Origin: Streptomyces antnestii
Lineage (GTDB): Bacteria; Actinomycetota; Actinomycetes; Streptomycetales; Streptomycetaceae
Direction: 5' to 3'
Length of the DNA stretch: 64,000 bases
NCBI RefSeq assembly: GCF_004005495.1
Contig: NZ_RZYA01000030.1
Span: 37,884 to 101,883, forward strand
The position numbers and the translations under genes are program-made. The notes beneath the pieces are model-generated. The model saw only the letters and a program-made list of their open reading frames with translations. It ran no database searches and had not been told where the DNA came from. This document shows, piece after piece, positions 54,624 to 64,000 of the stretch. Within the stretch, counting starts at the first letter, position 1, and the number at the start of each line of letters is the position of its first letter.

Positions 54624-55867
54624 TTACGAACCGGACTTGCGCTTGTTCCACACGTCGAAGCCGACCGCCACCAGCAGGGCCAGGCCCTTGATGACCTGCT
54701 GCCAGTCGGTGCCGACGCTGAGGAGGTTCATGCCGTTGTTCAGCACACCGAGGACGAGACCGCCGATGATCGCGCCGAGGACGGTGCCGACACCGCCGCT
54801 CATGGACGCGCCACCGATGAACGACGAGGCGATCGCCTCGAGTTCGAAATTCACTCCCGCTTTCGGCGAGGCCGCGTTCAGACGGGCGGCGACCACCAGA
54901 CCTGCCAGGGCCGCGAGCACGCCCATGTTCAGGAACACCTGGAAGGTGACCCGCTTGTCCTTGACGCCGGACAGCTTCGCGGCCGGCAGGTTGCCGCCGA
55001 TCGCGTAGATGTGGCGGCCGAAGACCGCGTTGCGCATCACGTAGCCGTAGCCGACCACCAGGACACCGAGGATGATCAGGACGATCGGGGCGCCGTTGTA
55101 GCTGGCGAGCAGCATCGTGAGGGTGAGGATCGCGGCGACCAGCGCGACGAGCTTCAGCGCGAACAGCCGCGCGGGCAGGACCGCGAGCGTGAACTCCTGC
55201 TGCCGGCGCCGGGCCCGTACCTCCTGCCACACCACGGCGACCATGAGCACGATGCCGAGGAGCAGTGTGAGGTTGTGGTAGTTCGTGTTCGGGCCGACCT
55301 CGGGCAGGAAGCCGTTGCCCATCTTCTGCAGCCCGTTGGGGAACGGGCCGAGGGTCTGTCCTTTGAGCAGGATCTCCGTCAGACCGCGGAAGAGGAGCAT
55401 CCCGGCCAGGGTGACGATGAACGATGGTATGCCCAGATACGCGATCAGGAACCCTTGCACCGAGCCCGCCACCGCGCCCACCAGCAGGCACAGCACCAGG
55501 GCGATGGGCCAGGCGACATGGTGACTGACGGTCAGTACGGCGGCGAACGCGCCCACGAACGCCGTCAGCGAGCCGACCGACAGGTCGATGTGCCCGGCGA
55601 TGATCACCAGCATCATGCCGATCGCGAGGATCAGGATGTAGCTGTTCTGCAGCACCAGGTTGGAGACGTTGCGCGGCAGCAGCAGGTCCCCGCCGGTCCA
55701 GATCTGGAAGAGGACGACGATCAGGCCGAGCGCGATCAGCATGCCGTACTGCCGCATGTTGCGGCGCAGGCCGTTCAGCATCAGCTGGAGCAGGCCCCCG
55801 CCGCCTGCGGCCGATCCGCTTCCGTCCGGTGGCGCGGGGGCCGGACTCTTGGCGGTTACATCCGTGC

Positions 55868-55871
<4 letters not shown>
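54624..55871 (-). CDS. Sugar ABC transporter permease (MmsB/GguB/XylH type)
   Basis: 415 residues, about ten to twelve helices. Conserved IIAGHIDLSVGSLTAFVGAF and GGNLPAAKLSGVKDKRV, with FIGGASMSGGVGTVLGA, are typical of CUT2-type monosaccharide permeases. The start overlaps the ATPase stop by four bases. Imports a pentose or hexose with the ATPase and binding protein encoded upstream. Confidence 0.92.
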
Positions 55872-57418
<1,547 letters not shown>

Positions 57419-57460
57419 GGTCGTGCCTTCCAGTCGGTTGCGGTCGGTGGGCTGCGGCGG

Positions 57461-58570
57461 TTACTTGAGCTGGGCGTCGGTGTAGTAGCCGCCCTTGACC
57501 AGCACGTCCTCGTAGTTGGTCTTGTCCACGCTCACCGGCTGCAGCAGCATGGCGGGGACGACCTTGGTGCCGTTGTTGTAGGTCTTGGTGTCGTTGACCT
57601 GCGGCTTCTTGCCGTTGAGGGAATCGTCGACCATGGTCGCGGCGACGTCGGCCAGCTTGCGGGTGTCCTTGTAGACGGTCTGTGTCTGCTGGCCGGAGAT
57701 GATCGACTTCACCGAGGCGAGTTCGGCGTCCTGGCCGGTGATGACGGGCAGCGGCTTGCCGGAGGAGCCGTAACCGTCCGACTTCAGGGCGGCGAGGATG
57801 CCGATCGAGATGCCGTCGTACGGCGAGAGCACCGCGTCGACCTTGGCGCTCGAGTACGTGGAGGTGAGGATGTCCTCCATGCGCTTCTGCGCGGTGGCGC
57901 CGTCCCAGCGCAGGGTGGTGACCTGGTTGAGCTGGGTCTGCCCGGACTTGACCACCAGCTCCTTCTTGTCGATGTACGGCTGCAGCACGCTCATCGCGCC
58001 GCCGAAGAAGTACTTGGTGTTGTTGTCGTCGTTCGACCCGGCGAACAGCTCGATGTTGAACGGGCCCTTCTTGCCGCTGTCCAGACCGAGCTTGTGCGCG
58101 ATGTACGTACCCTGCAGCACGCCGACCTTCTCGTTGTCGAACGAGGCGTAGTAGTCGACGTTCTTGGTGCCGAGGATCAGCCGGTCGTAGGCGATGACGG
58201 GGATCTTCGCGGAGGCGGCTTCCCGGAGGACGTTGTTGAGGGACTTGTTGTCGATGGCCGCGATGATCAGGCCCTTGACGCCCTGGGTGATCAGGTTCTC
58301 GATCTGCGAGACCTGAGTGCTCGGGTCGTCCTCGCCGTAGACGAGCTTGGTCTTGTACCCCTTGGCCTGGAGGTTCTTGACGACGTTGTTGCCGTCGTTG
58401 ATCCAGCGCTCCGAGGACTTGGTGGGCATCGCGATGCCGATGGTGCCGCCCTTGGCGCTGCCCGACTTCTCCTTGCTGCCGCCCGAGCCGCTCTGGCCGC
58501 AGGCGGACAAGGTGAGGGCGAGGGAGGCGGCTGCGGTTATGGCGGCGAGGGCTGCTCTGCGATTACGCAT
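57461..58570 (-). CDS. Multiple-sugar-binding lipoprotein (ChvE/XylF type)
   Basis: 369 residues from ATG 58570 (AAGGA upstream). Lipobox LTLSACGQ places the mature Cys near residue 25. A periplasmic-binding type I fold follows: GIAMPTKSSERWINDGNNVV, ALITQ-like repeat region, VLSPYDGISIGILAALKSDG, VITGQDAELASVKSIISGQQ. Similarity to ChvE-type proteins fits xylose, galactose, arabinose or glucose. Exact ligand unproven. A 120-base leader separates it from the U32-like gene and has no copy of the IclR operator. Confidence 0.92.
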   Translation of the reverse strand: MRNRRAALAAITAAASLALTLSACGQSGSGGSKEKSGSAKGGTIGIAMPTKSSERWINDGNNVVKNLQAKGYKTKLVYGEDDPSTQVSQIENLITQGVKGLIIAAIDNKSLNNVLREAASAKIPVIAYDRLILGTKNVDYYASFDNEKVGVLQGTYIAHKLGLDSGKKGPFNIELFAGSNDDNNTKYFFGGAMSVLQPYIDKKELVVKSGQTQLNQVTTLRWDGATAQKRMEDILTSTYSSAKVDAVLSPYDGISIGILAALKSDGYGSSGKPLPVITGQDAELASVKSIISGQQTQTVYKDTRKLADVAATMVDDSLNGKKPQVNDTKTYNNGTKVVPAMLLQPVSVDKTNYEDVLVKGGYYTDAQLK

Positions 58571-58690
58571 GATCATCATCCTTGATGTGTGTGCGGGGCT
58601 CGGTCTCGCGAGGGGCGACCGGCAAAGAGGTGGGGGATTGTGTGCGGCGACATCGACTTTTGTGACGTGTTCGGGGGTTTGTCCGGAGCG

Positions 58691-59659
58691 TTATGAGGAG
58701 GTGGCGAACCGCTTGAGCGCACCCGGCAGCCGCGAGCCGAGCGGTGCCATCTCGCCGTCCGCTCCGTGCCGCGCGAGCAGGTCCAGGGCGAGCCGGCCGC
58801 GCCGCACCCGCTCCCGGGCGGTCGCCAGCGTCACGTCGCGCAGATGGTGCCCGTACGGGTAGATCGCGGGCGCCTTGGACAGGCCGAACTTCAGGTAGAG
58901 CGGTGCGCCGCGCCGGATCAGCTCGGCGACCTCGTACATCCGGACATAGCCGCCGAGGTCGTCGGGGGCCTCGATGTACATGTCCATGGGGGCGGCGGAG
59001 ACTCGCCGGATCTCGGTGAGGTGATCGAGCGTCAGATCGCTCGGCACGTTGAGCGAGTCGGCGCCGAGGTGTTCGTACACGGCGTACGAGGCCGGGTTGA
59101 CAGGCCCGATCAGTGCGGAGACCTTCAGGGTCGTGTCCGGCGGGATGATGCCGGCCTCACGCGCCCGGTGCAGGGCCCACAGCACGCCCTCGTCGGCGAC
59201 GAGCAGACACTTGACGCCCAGCTCCGTTGCCCGGACAGCGTCTTCGGCACAGCCGGCCACCGCGTCGTGGCCGCGGGCGCGCAGCCCGCCGCCGCGTGAG
59301 TCGGTACGTACGGAGGCGCCGATGTCCCAGGTGCCGCGCGGGCCGGTGAACAGGCAGAGCTCGATGTCGCGCTCACCGGTGGCCTCGACCATCTCGGTGA
59401 TCTCGGCGTCGGTCAGCATCCACACACCGCTGCCCTGGCTGACCCGGTGGATCGGCACATCGAGCCGCGAGGACTCCTTCAGGACCACGGCCAGGGCCTC
59501 GGGCCCTTCGACGGACGGCACTTCGGTGCGCCAGCGGCCGCCGCCCGGGAAGGTGTGCGGCGAGGCGTCGGCGGGAGAGGGATCGGGCGCGCCCAGGCCG
59601 AGCGCGGCGAGCGCCTGCTGACCGGGTCGGCGGGCTGCCGTAGGGGGAGCGTCGGTCAC
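58691..59659 (-). CDS. U32-peptidase-like TIM-barrel protein of the sugar-acid regulon
   Basis: 322 residues from GTG 59659 with AAGGA upstream. Blocks such as ELGVKCLLVADEGVLWALHR, LKVSALIGPVNPASYAVYEH, GADSLNVPSDLTLDHL and APMDMYIEAPDDLGGYVRMY suggest a TIM barrel distantly like U32 proteins or aldolases. No zinc or Cys cluster is evident. An IclR operator copy overlaps its leader. Inference: could provide the missing last step, cleavage or oxidation of the keto-deoxy acid; this is a guess. Confidence 0.6.
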   Translation of the reverse strand: MTDAPPTAARRPGQQALAALGLGAPDPSPADASPHTFPGGGRWRTEVPSVEGPEALAVVLKESSRLDVPIHRVSQGSGVWMLTDAEITEMVEATGERDIELCLFTGPRGTWDIGASVRTDSRGGGLRARGHDAVAGCAEDAVRATELGVKCLLVADEGVLWALHRAREAGIIPPDTTLKVSALIGPVNPASYAVYEHLGADSLNVPSDLTLDHLTEIRRVSAAPMDMYIEAPDDLGGYVRMYEVAELIRRGAPLYLKFGLSKAPAIYPYGHHLRDVTLATARERVRRGRLALDLLARHGADGEMAPLGSRLPGALKRFATSS

Positions 59660-59672
59660 AGCTGTCCTTCAC

Positions 59673-59688
59673 GTTCGATATTTCGGAC
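59673..59688. promoter_or_regulatory. IclR operator candidate, site 2
   Basis: GTTCGATATTTCGGAC, one mismatch from the GTTCGAAATTTC core, 14 bases before the U32-like start. Confidence 0.55.
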
Positions 59689-59752
59689 AAGGTTCGTGAC
59701 TTTGGGTATACGCCGGTACGAAGCGTCAGGAGTCTTCGTACCGGCGTACTGA

Positions 59753-60757
59753 TCAGGGGCGGAGGAGGACTTTGCCGACCTTCGGATCGCCGGACCCCAC
59801 CAGTGCGATGGCCTCGGGGAACTCGGCGAGCGGCAGCTCGTGCGTGACCAGGGGCAACGGGTCCAGCAACCCGGCGCCGAACACCCGCACCGTGTGCGCC
59901 CAGGCCTTCGGCGGCGCCCCGAACACGGTGTGCACCTCCAGCTGCCGTACGACGAGATCGGTGGGGTCGAGCCCTTCGGCGCCCGGCGCGGGGATACCGG
60001 TGAGTACCAGACGCCCGCCGCGCCGCAGCAGCGAGGCCGCGGTACGGGCCGCCGAGGCCGACCCGGCGGTTTCGATCACCACGTCGAAGTCGTCAGGGAG
60101 CTCCTGGTCCTTCGTACGGAAGTCGGTGGCGCCGAACTCCCGCGACAGTGCGGCCCGGTCCGGGCGGGTGCCGACCACGAGCAGCTCGGCCGGAGAGCCC
60201 GCCCTGAGGAACTGGACCGCGAACATCCCGAGCGTGCCGGTGCCCACGACGGCCACACGCTCGCCCGGCCGGGCGTTCGCCTTCAGCGCGGCGGCCGCGA
60301 TGCAGGCGCCCGGTTCGAGGAGGGCGGCGGCCGTCAGGTCGGCGTCGTCCGGCAGGACATGGAGGAGCCGCGCCGGAAGCGTCAGCGTGGCGGCCATCGC
60401 GCCCGGCCGGGTGAATCCGGTCTCCTCGTATCCCGCCGTGCACAACGTCGTCTCGCCCGCGTGGCAGCGGTCGCAGACCTGGCAGCTGCGAAAGCCCTCG
60501 CCGACGACCTTACGGCCGACGAGCGCCGCGGGCACACCGGCGCCGACCTCCTCGACGGTCCCGGACCACTCGTGGCCGGGCGTCAGCGGGTAACGGACGT
60601 ACCCATCGGGCCGGTTGCCCTGGTAGACCTCGCGGTCGCTGCCGCAGATGCCCGCCGCGTGGACGCGGACCAGGGCCTCACCGGCGGCCGGAGCCGTCGG
60701 CTCGTGCGCGATGATCCGGTGCTCGCCCGGCCCCTCGATGACGACGGCCGTGCTCAC
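59753..60757 (-). CDS. Zinc-dependent MDR sugar dehydrogenase
   Basis: 334 residues. Catalytic zinc Cys/His (AGICGSDREVYQG, TPGHEWSG), four-Cys structural zinc loop (CQVCDRCHAGETTLC), Rossmann VAVVGTGTLGMFAVQFL. Likely oxidises the imported aldose, or its acid derivative, with NAD(P). GTG 60757 overlaps the dehydratase stop (GTGA), so the two are coupled. Confidence 0.88.
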   Translation of the reverse strand: MSTAVVIEGPGEHRIIAHEPTAPAAGEALVRVHAAGICGSDREVYQGNRPDGYVRYPLTPGHEWSGTVEEVGAGVPAALVGRKVVGEGFRSCQVCDRCHAGETTLCTAGYEETGFTRPGAMAATLTLPARLLHVLPDDADLTAAALLEPGACIAAAALKANARPGERVAVVGTGTLGMFAVQFLRAGSPAELLVVGTRPDRAALSREFGATDFRTKDQELPDDFDVVIETAGSASAARTAASLLRRGGRLVLTGIPAPGAEGLDPTDLVVRQLEVHTVFGAPPKAWAHTVRVFGAGLLDPLPLVTHELPLAEFPEAIALVGSGDPKVGKVLLRP

Positions 60758-61911
60758 TGCGTGCCCTTCGGCTTGCGCTGCTCCCAGCCGTCCGCCCACA
60801 GGTCGAACCGGGCCTGCTGCTGGGGGAATTCGGCCGCCGCGTCGGTGTCAAGCTCGACGCCGAGTCCGGGCGCCTCGGAGAGCTGGAAGTACCCGTCGAC
60901 GACCTGCGGTGCCCCCTTCACGACCTTCTTGATCTCTGCGTCCGCGAAGTCGTTGAAGTGCTCAAGGATCTTGAAGTTCGGGGAGGCGAAGCCGACTTGG
61001 AGGGAGGCGGCGGTGAGGACGGGCCCGCCGACGTTGTGCGGCGCGACGAGCACGTAGTGCGCCTCGGCGGTGGCGGCCAGCTTCCGCGTCTCCCAGATGC
61101 CGCCGATGTGGCCGACGTCGGGCTGGATGATGTCCACCGCCTGGCTCTCGAAGAGCTCGCGGAACTCGATCCGGTCGTGGATGCGCTCACCGGTCGCCAC
61201 CGGGATGTCGACCTTGGCGGCCACCTTCTCCAGGGCCTTCAGGTTCTCCGGCGGGACCGGCTCCTCCAGCCAGGCGGGCTTGAAGGGCGCGAGCTCGCGG
61301 GCCAGACGAACGGCGGTGGCCGGGGAGAAGCGGCCGTGCATCTCCAGCATCAGCTCGGCCTCGGGGCCGATCGCGTCCCGCACGGCCTCGATGAGGGAGA
61401 CGGCATACAGGCTCTGCTCGTGGTCCAGCTCGAAGTGACCGGTCCCGAAGGGGTCGATCTTGAGGGCCTTGTAGCCGCGCTCGATCACCCCCTGGGCGGC
61501 CTTGTGGTACGCCTCCGGGGTGCGCTCGGTGGTGTACCAGCCGTTGGCGTAGGCCTTGACCTTGTCGGTCACCTTCCCGCCCAGCAGCTGCCACACCGGT
61601 ACGCCGAGGGCCTTGCCCTTGATGTCCCAGCAGGCCATCTCGATGACGGCGATGCCGGACATGACGATCTCGCCGGCCCGCCCGTAGTCGCCGTACTTCA
61701 TACGGCGGACGAGGTCCTCGACAGCGAACGGGTCGGAGCCGAGAATGTGATGGGCCTCCGCCTCCCGCAGATAGCCGATCAGTGCGTCGGTGTGGCCCAG
61801 CATCCGGGTCTCGCCGACTCCCGTGAGCCCTTCGTCGGTGTGCACCTGGACGTAGGTCAGATTGCGCCAAGGCGTCCCGACCACGTGTGTGCTGATTCCC
61901 GTGATGCGCAC
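60754..61911 (-). CDS. Enolase-superfamily aldonate dehydratase (galactonate-dehydratase-like)
   Basis: 385 residues, full length, from a GTG. Capping N-terminus, then a barrel with KIDPFGTG (Lys region), metal ligands in LEMHGRF, AWLEEPVPP and PVATGER, and base His in APHNVGG. Mandelate-racemase subgroup members of this kind dehydrate aldonates (galactonate, gluconate, arabinonate) to 2-keto-3-deoxy acids. First gene of the catabolic operon behind operator site 3. Confidence 0.88.
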   Translation of the reverse strand: MRITGISTHVVGTPWRNLTYVQVHTDEGLTGVGETRMLGHTDALIGYLREAEAHHILGSDPFAVEDLVRRMKYGDYGRAGEIVMSGIAVIEMACWDIKGKALGVPVWQLLGGKVTDKVKAYANGWYTTERTPEAYHKAAQGVIERGYKALKIDPFGTGHFELDHEQSLYAVSLIEAVRDAIGPEAELMLEMHGRFSPATAVRLARELAPFKPAWLEEPVPPENLKALEKVAAKVDIPVATGERIHDRIEFRELFESQAVDIIQPDVGHIGGIWETRKLAATAEAHYVLVAPHNVGGPVLTAASLQVGFASPNFKILEHFNDFADAEIKKVVKGAPQVVDGYFQLSEAPGLGVELDTDAAAEFPQQQARFDLWADGWEQRKPKGTQ

Positions 61912-61940
61912 GGCAGTTGCCCCCTGTGCTCTTCGGTCCT

Positions 61941-61969
61941 GTTCGAAATTTCGTCACCCGTTCGAAAAG
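61941..61969. promoter_or_regulatory. IclR operator candidate, site 3
   Basis: GTTCGAAATTTCGTCAC at 61941-61957 plus a second half-site GTTCGAAA at 61960-61967, 30 bases before the dehydratase start. Best-preserved copy. Confidence 0.65.
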
Positions 61970-62149
61970 CTGGCGTGACAGTAAGGATGTCGCCCCTGGG
62001 GTGTCAATGGGTCGAACGGAACCGCCCTCGATGGACTTTGGCGGCATGCCGCTGCTCCTCTCGCGCGTGGCACGCCGAATCGCTTGCGCGGCGCGCCGGA
62101 ACACGACATTCCCTGCACAACTGGGTGTGGTCCCGGTGTGTACGGCAGG

Positions 62150-62500
62150 TCAAAGGACCCGCAGCAGGACGCCGGGAAGCCGAGTGGAGGTTGCGCAGAA
62201 GTCGGTGCCTGGGGTGAGCGGGAGGCTGGCGTGGACCGAGCCGGCCAGGACGATGCCTTCGGCCCGAAGAGCGATGTCCTGGGCGGGCAGGCGGTGCGTC
62301 AGCCAGACCAGGGCCTTGAGCGGGTCACCGAGGATGTCGCGTCCCTGCCCCATCGCGGCCACTGCTCCGTCGGCCGTCGTCGTGATCTGTTCGGCTCTCA
62401 GGTCCCAGGCCGGATGAAAGGCAACGGGGGTGCCGGTGATCACGCGGGCGCAGGCCGCGTTGTCGGCGATGGAGTCGACGAGTGTGATGCCCAGCTCGTG
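62150..62500 (-). pseudogene. 2-keto-4-pentenoate hydratase/decarboxylase, C-terminal fragment
   Basis: About 115 codons (HELGITLVDSIADNAACARV, DPLKALVWLTHRLPAQDIAL, GIVLAGSVHASLPLTPGTDF) match the end of MhpD-type hydratases. The N-terminal half is lost at the junction with the oxidoreductase fragment. Confidence 0.6.
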
Positions 62501-62559
62501 AAGACGGTGTCGAGGACCTCGAACGGGAGGTAGCGGCGGGTGCCGGGGCTAGCTGCACG

Positions 62560-63276
62560 CACGCGATCGGTGCCCGCCACCTCGCCACCCGCGGAGGCTA
62601 CGTCGAACAGGCCGTCGCGCCGATCGAGCAGATCCTTCCCTTGCCCAGCAGCCTGTCCGCCGTCGCCGCGGTGACGCTCGGCAGTGCCGGTGCGGTGGCC
62701 CACTTCGGGCTTCGCCACGCCCATTTCGCTCCCTGGGAGACGGTCTTGGTGCGTGGCGCGGCCGGCAGCATCGGGATCATGGCAGTGCAACTCGCGGCTC
62801 GCGGTGGTGCCGCCGCGGTGGCGGTCACGACATCGTCGGCCGAGCGCGGCGAGCGACTGCGCTGTCTCGGCGCGACCCACGTGCTGGATCGCTCCGGCCA
62901 CGGAGGGAAGGAGGCTCCAGTGGGCTATGACGTCATCATCGACATTGTGGCCGGCAAGGACATGCCGTCGTTCTTCGACAGGCTCAACCCCAACGGCCGC
63001 ATGGTGGCCGTGGGCGCTGTCGCAGGCCAGCCGCCCGCGGACTTCGGCACGAAGATCATGGCGGCGTTCCAGAAGTCGATGTCCTTCGCCGCTTTCAGCG
63101 CAGCCACCGTCGCCCAAGCCGACTTGCGTGCCGTGCGCAGCGAGCAGTTCGCCGCAGCCAATCGCGGCGAGATCGAAACAGTGGTGCACGAGGTGCTGCC
63201 ACTGGACAAAGCCGTGCTGGCGCACCAGAAGATGGCCGCGGGTGAGGTCTTCGGGAGGATCGTGCTGACACCGTAG
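62560..63276 (+). pseudogene. Quinone-oxidoreductase-like MDR protein, N-terminally truncated
   Basis: The frame is coding from about 62560 (HAIGARHLATRGGYVEQAVA) through the Rossmann block VLVRGAAGSIGIMAVQLAAR and LDRSGHGG to a normal C-terminus. The first ~100 residues of the GroES-like domain are missing, so no genuine start exists. A TTG at 62641 would give 211 residues. Confidence 0.7.
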
Positions 63277-63323
63277 TCGAAGGTATCCACGCCGGGATTA
63301 CCGCGATCCCCTGCGCAGTCGAG

Positions 63324-63372
63324 GCGAGGGAGTCCAATGTCGGTGCGTGAAGACAGACTTGGACTCCCTCGC
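63324..63372. repeat. 14-bp inverted repeat at IS start
   Basis: GCGAGGGAGTCCAA at 63324-63337 and its exact complement at 63359-63372, overlapping the first codons of the transposase remnant. Likely the terminal or subterminal hairpin of the IS. Confidence 0.65.
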
Positions 63373-63630
63373 AACCGCGCTCTACGTGAAGACCGATGAT
63401 CTGTTGAAGGGTTCGCCGCGTCTCGGGCCACGGCGGCCAGCCGTGGGCATTGCCCGCAGCTCAGCGATGCCGAGTTGGTGACCCTGGCGATGATGCAGGC
63501 CATGCTCGGCTTCACCTTTGAAGCGCGGTGGCTGCGGCACGCTCATGCCCACCTGCGGTACCTGTTCCCCTACCTGCCCAAGCAGTCCGTGGCTACACTC
63601 ACGACTTCGGACAGCACTTACTGGCTCTAA
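63347..63630 (+). pseudogene. IS982-like transposase, N-terminal, frameshifted
   Basis: GTG 63347 gives TDLDSLATALYVKTDDLLKG until a stop near 63481. A second frame continues QLSDAELVTLAMMQAMLGFT and LRHAHAHLRYLFPYLP before diverging to a stop at 63630. Catalytic part absent. Confidence 0.7.
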
Positions 63631-63681
63631 CAAAAGCTGTTGATCATGTGGCTGTTGGCTTGTCGGGTCGTTGGTCTGTTC

Positions 63682-64000
63682 ATGGGGAAACGTCAGTCGC
63701 GGCCCTGGATCGTGTCGGACGAACTGTGGTCGCTCATCGAGCCGTTACTGCCCAAGCCAGGTCGGAAGCTGGTCGAGGGCCGACCGCGGGTACCGGACCG
63801 GCAAGCGTTGTGCGGGATCCTGTTCGTGCTGCACACCGGCATCCAATGGGAGTAACTGCCACAGGAGTTGGGGTTCGGATCAGGCATGACCTGCTGGCGG
63901 CGTCTGGCCGCGTGGAACGAGGCCGGCGTGTGGGACCAACTGCACGCGGTGCTGCTGAAGGAACTGCGGTCGAAGAACCAGCTGGACTGGTCGCGGGCGG
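63682..64000 (+). pseudogene. IS5-family transposase with nonsense codon, runs off window
   Basis: From ATG 63682: KRQSRPWIVSDELWSLIEPL, LCGILFVLHTGIQWE, then TAA (63853-63855) where relatives have Tyr, then the same frame goes on LPQELGFGSGMTCWRRLAAW to the window end. The break is a point mutation, not a frameshift; the rest lies outside. Confidence 0.75.

Overview
High-G+C DNA with GTG/TTG starts, GGAGG ribosome binding sites, twin-arginine and lipoprotein signals and actinobacterial families (DUF6381, SUKH, Replic_Relax, EF-hand regulators, GH15) points to a Streptomyces or close relative. The many broken genes and transposase remnants suggest a plastic, accessory-rich part of the chromosome, perhaps an arm. 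No rRNA, tRNA or CRISPR array was recognised.

Layout. 1-9.05 kb: a glycan locus. A minus-strand operon encodes GtrA, a processive cellulose-synthase-like GT2, a GT39 membrane transferase and an anchored Ig-like protein. Divergent from it are a membrane-anchored subtilase with all catalytic residues replaced, a GH6 glucanase and, after a perfect 50-bp palindrome, a receiver-only protein coupled to a Tat-exported GH5. 9.05-17.6 kb: a broken ISAs1 element, an XRE/DUF2975 switch, repeat arrays, a GH15 enzyme, a degenerate island (SUKH, TniB-type ATPase, sigma and flavin-oxidoreductase fragments) and an atypical NarL-type regulator. 18.0-24.3 kb: a TetR-controlled acyl-CoA module (AMP ligase, acyl-CoA dehydrogenase, MFS carrier) plus a serine hydrolase. 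24.5-33.4 kb: a replication-relaxation gene broken by an amber codon, an EF-hand protein, a two-part HTH regulator, a secreted M4 metalloprotease and several small genes. 33.7-44.2 kb: IS remnants, a DinB protein, a second glycan locus (GT2-GtrA fusion, DUF6056-like membrane protein, PIG-L/lectin protein), a junction of truncated genes, an Ig-like exported protein and a frameshifted YVTN lipoprotein. 44.3-48.7 kb: a third glycan locus (GT4, PIG-L deacetylase, LPPG-synthase-like membrane protein, MptA/B-like mannosyltransferase). 48.8-50.0 kb: IS and SRAP fragments. 50.3-61.9 kb: a complete sugar-oxidation regulon. 62-64 kb: truncated hydratase and oxidoreductase genes and two broken transposases.

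How the genes work together. The sugar regulon has an exported mutarotase, a ChvE/Ggu-type importer, a zinc dehydrogenase, an SMP-30 lactonase and an enolase-superfamily dehydratase. This is a non-phosphorylative aldose to aldonate to 2-keto-3-deoxyaldonate route, and an IclR protein probably controls it through a repeated GTTCGAAATTTC operator. The first locus combines a beta-glycan synthase with two beta-glucanases and a pseudo-protease. It is the best candidate in the window for an undescribed envelope polysaccharide assembly or trimming system.
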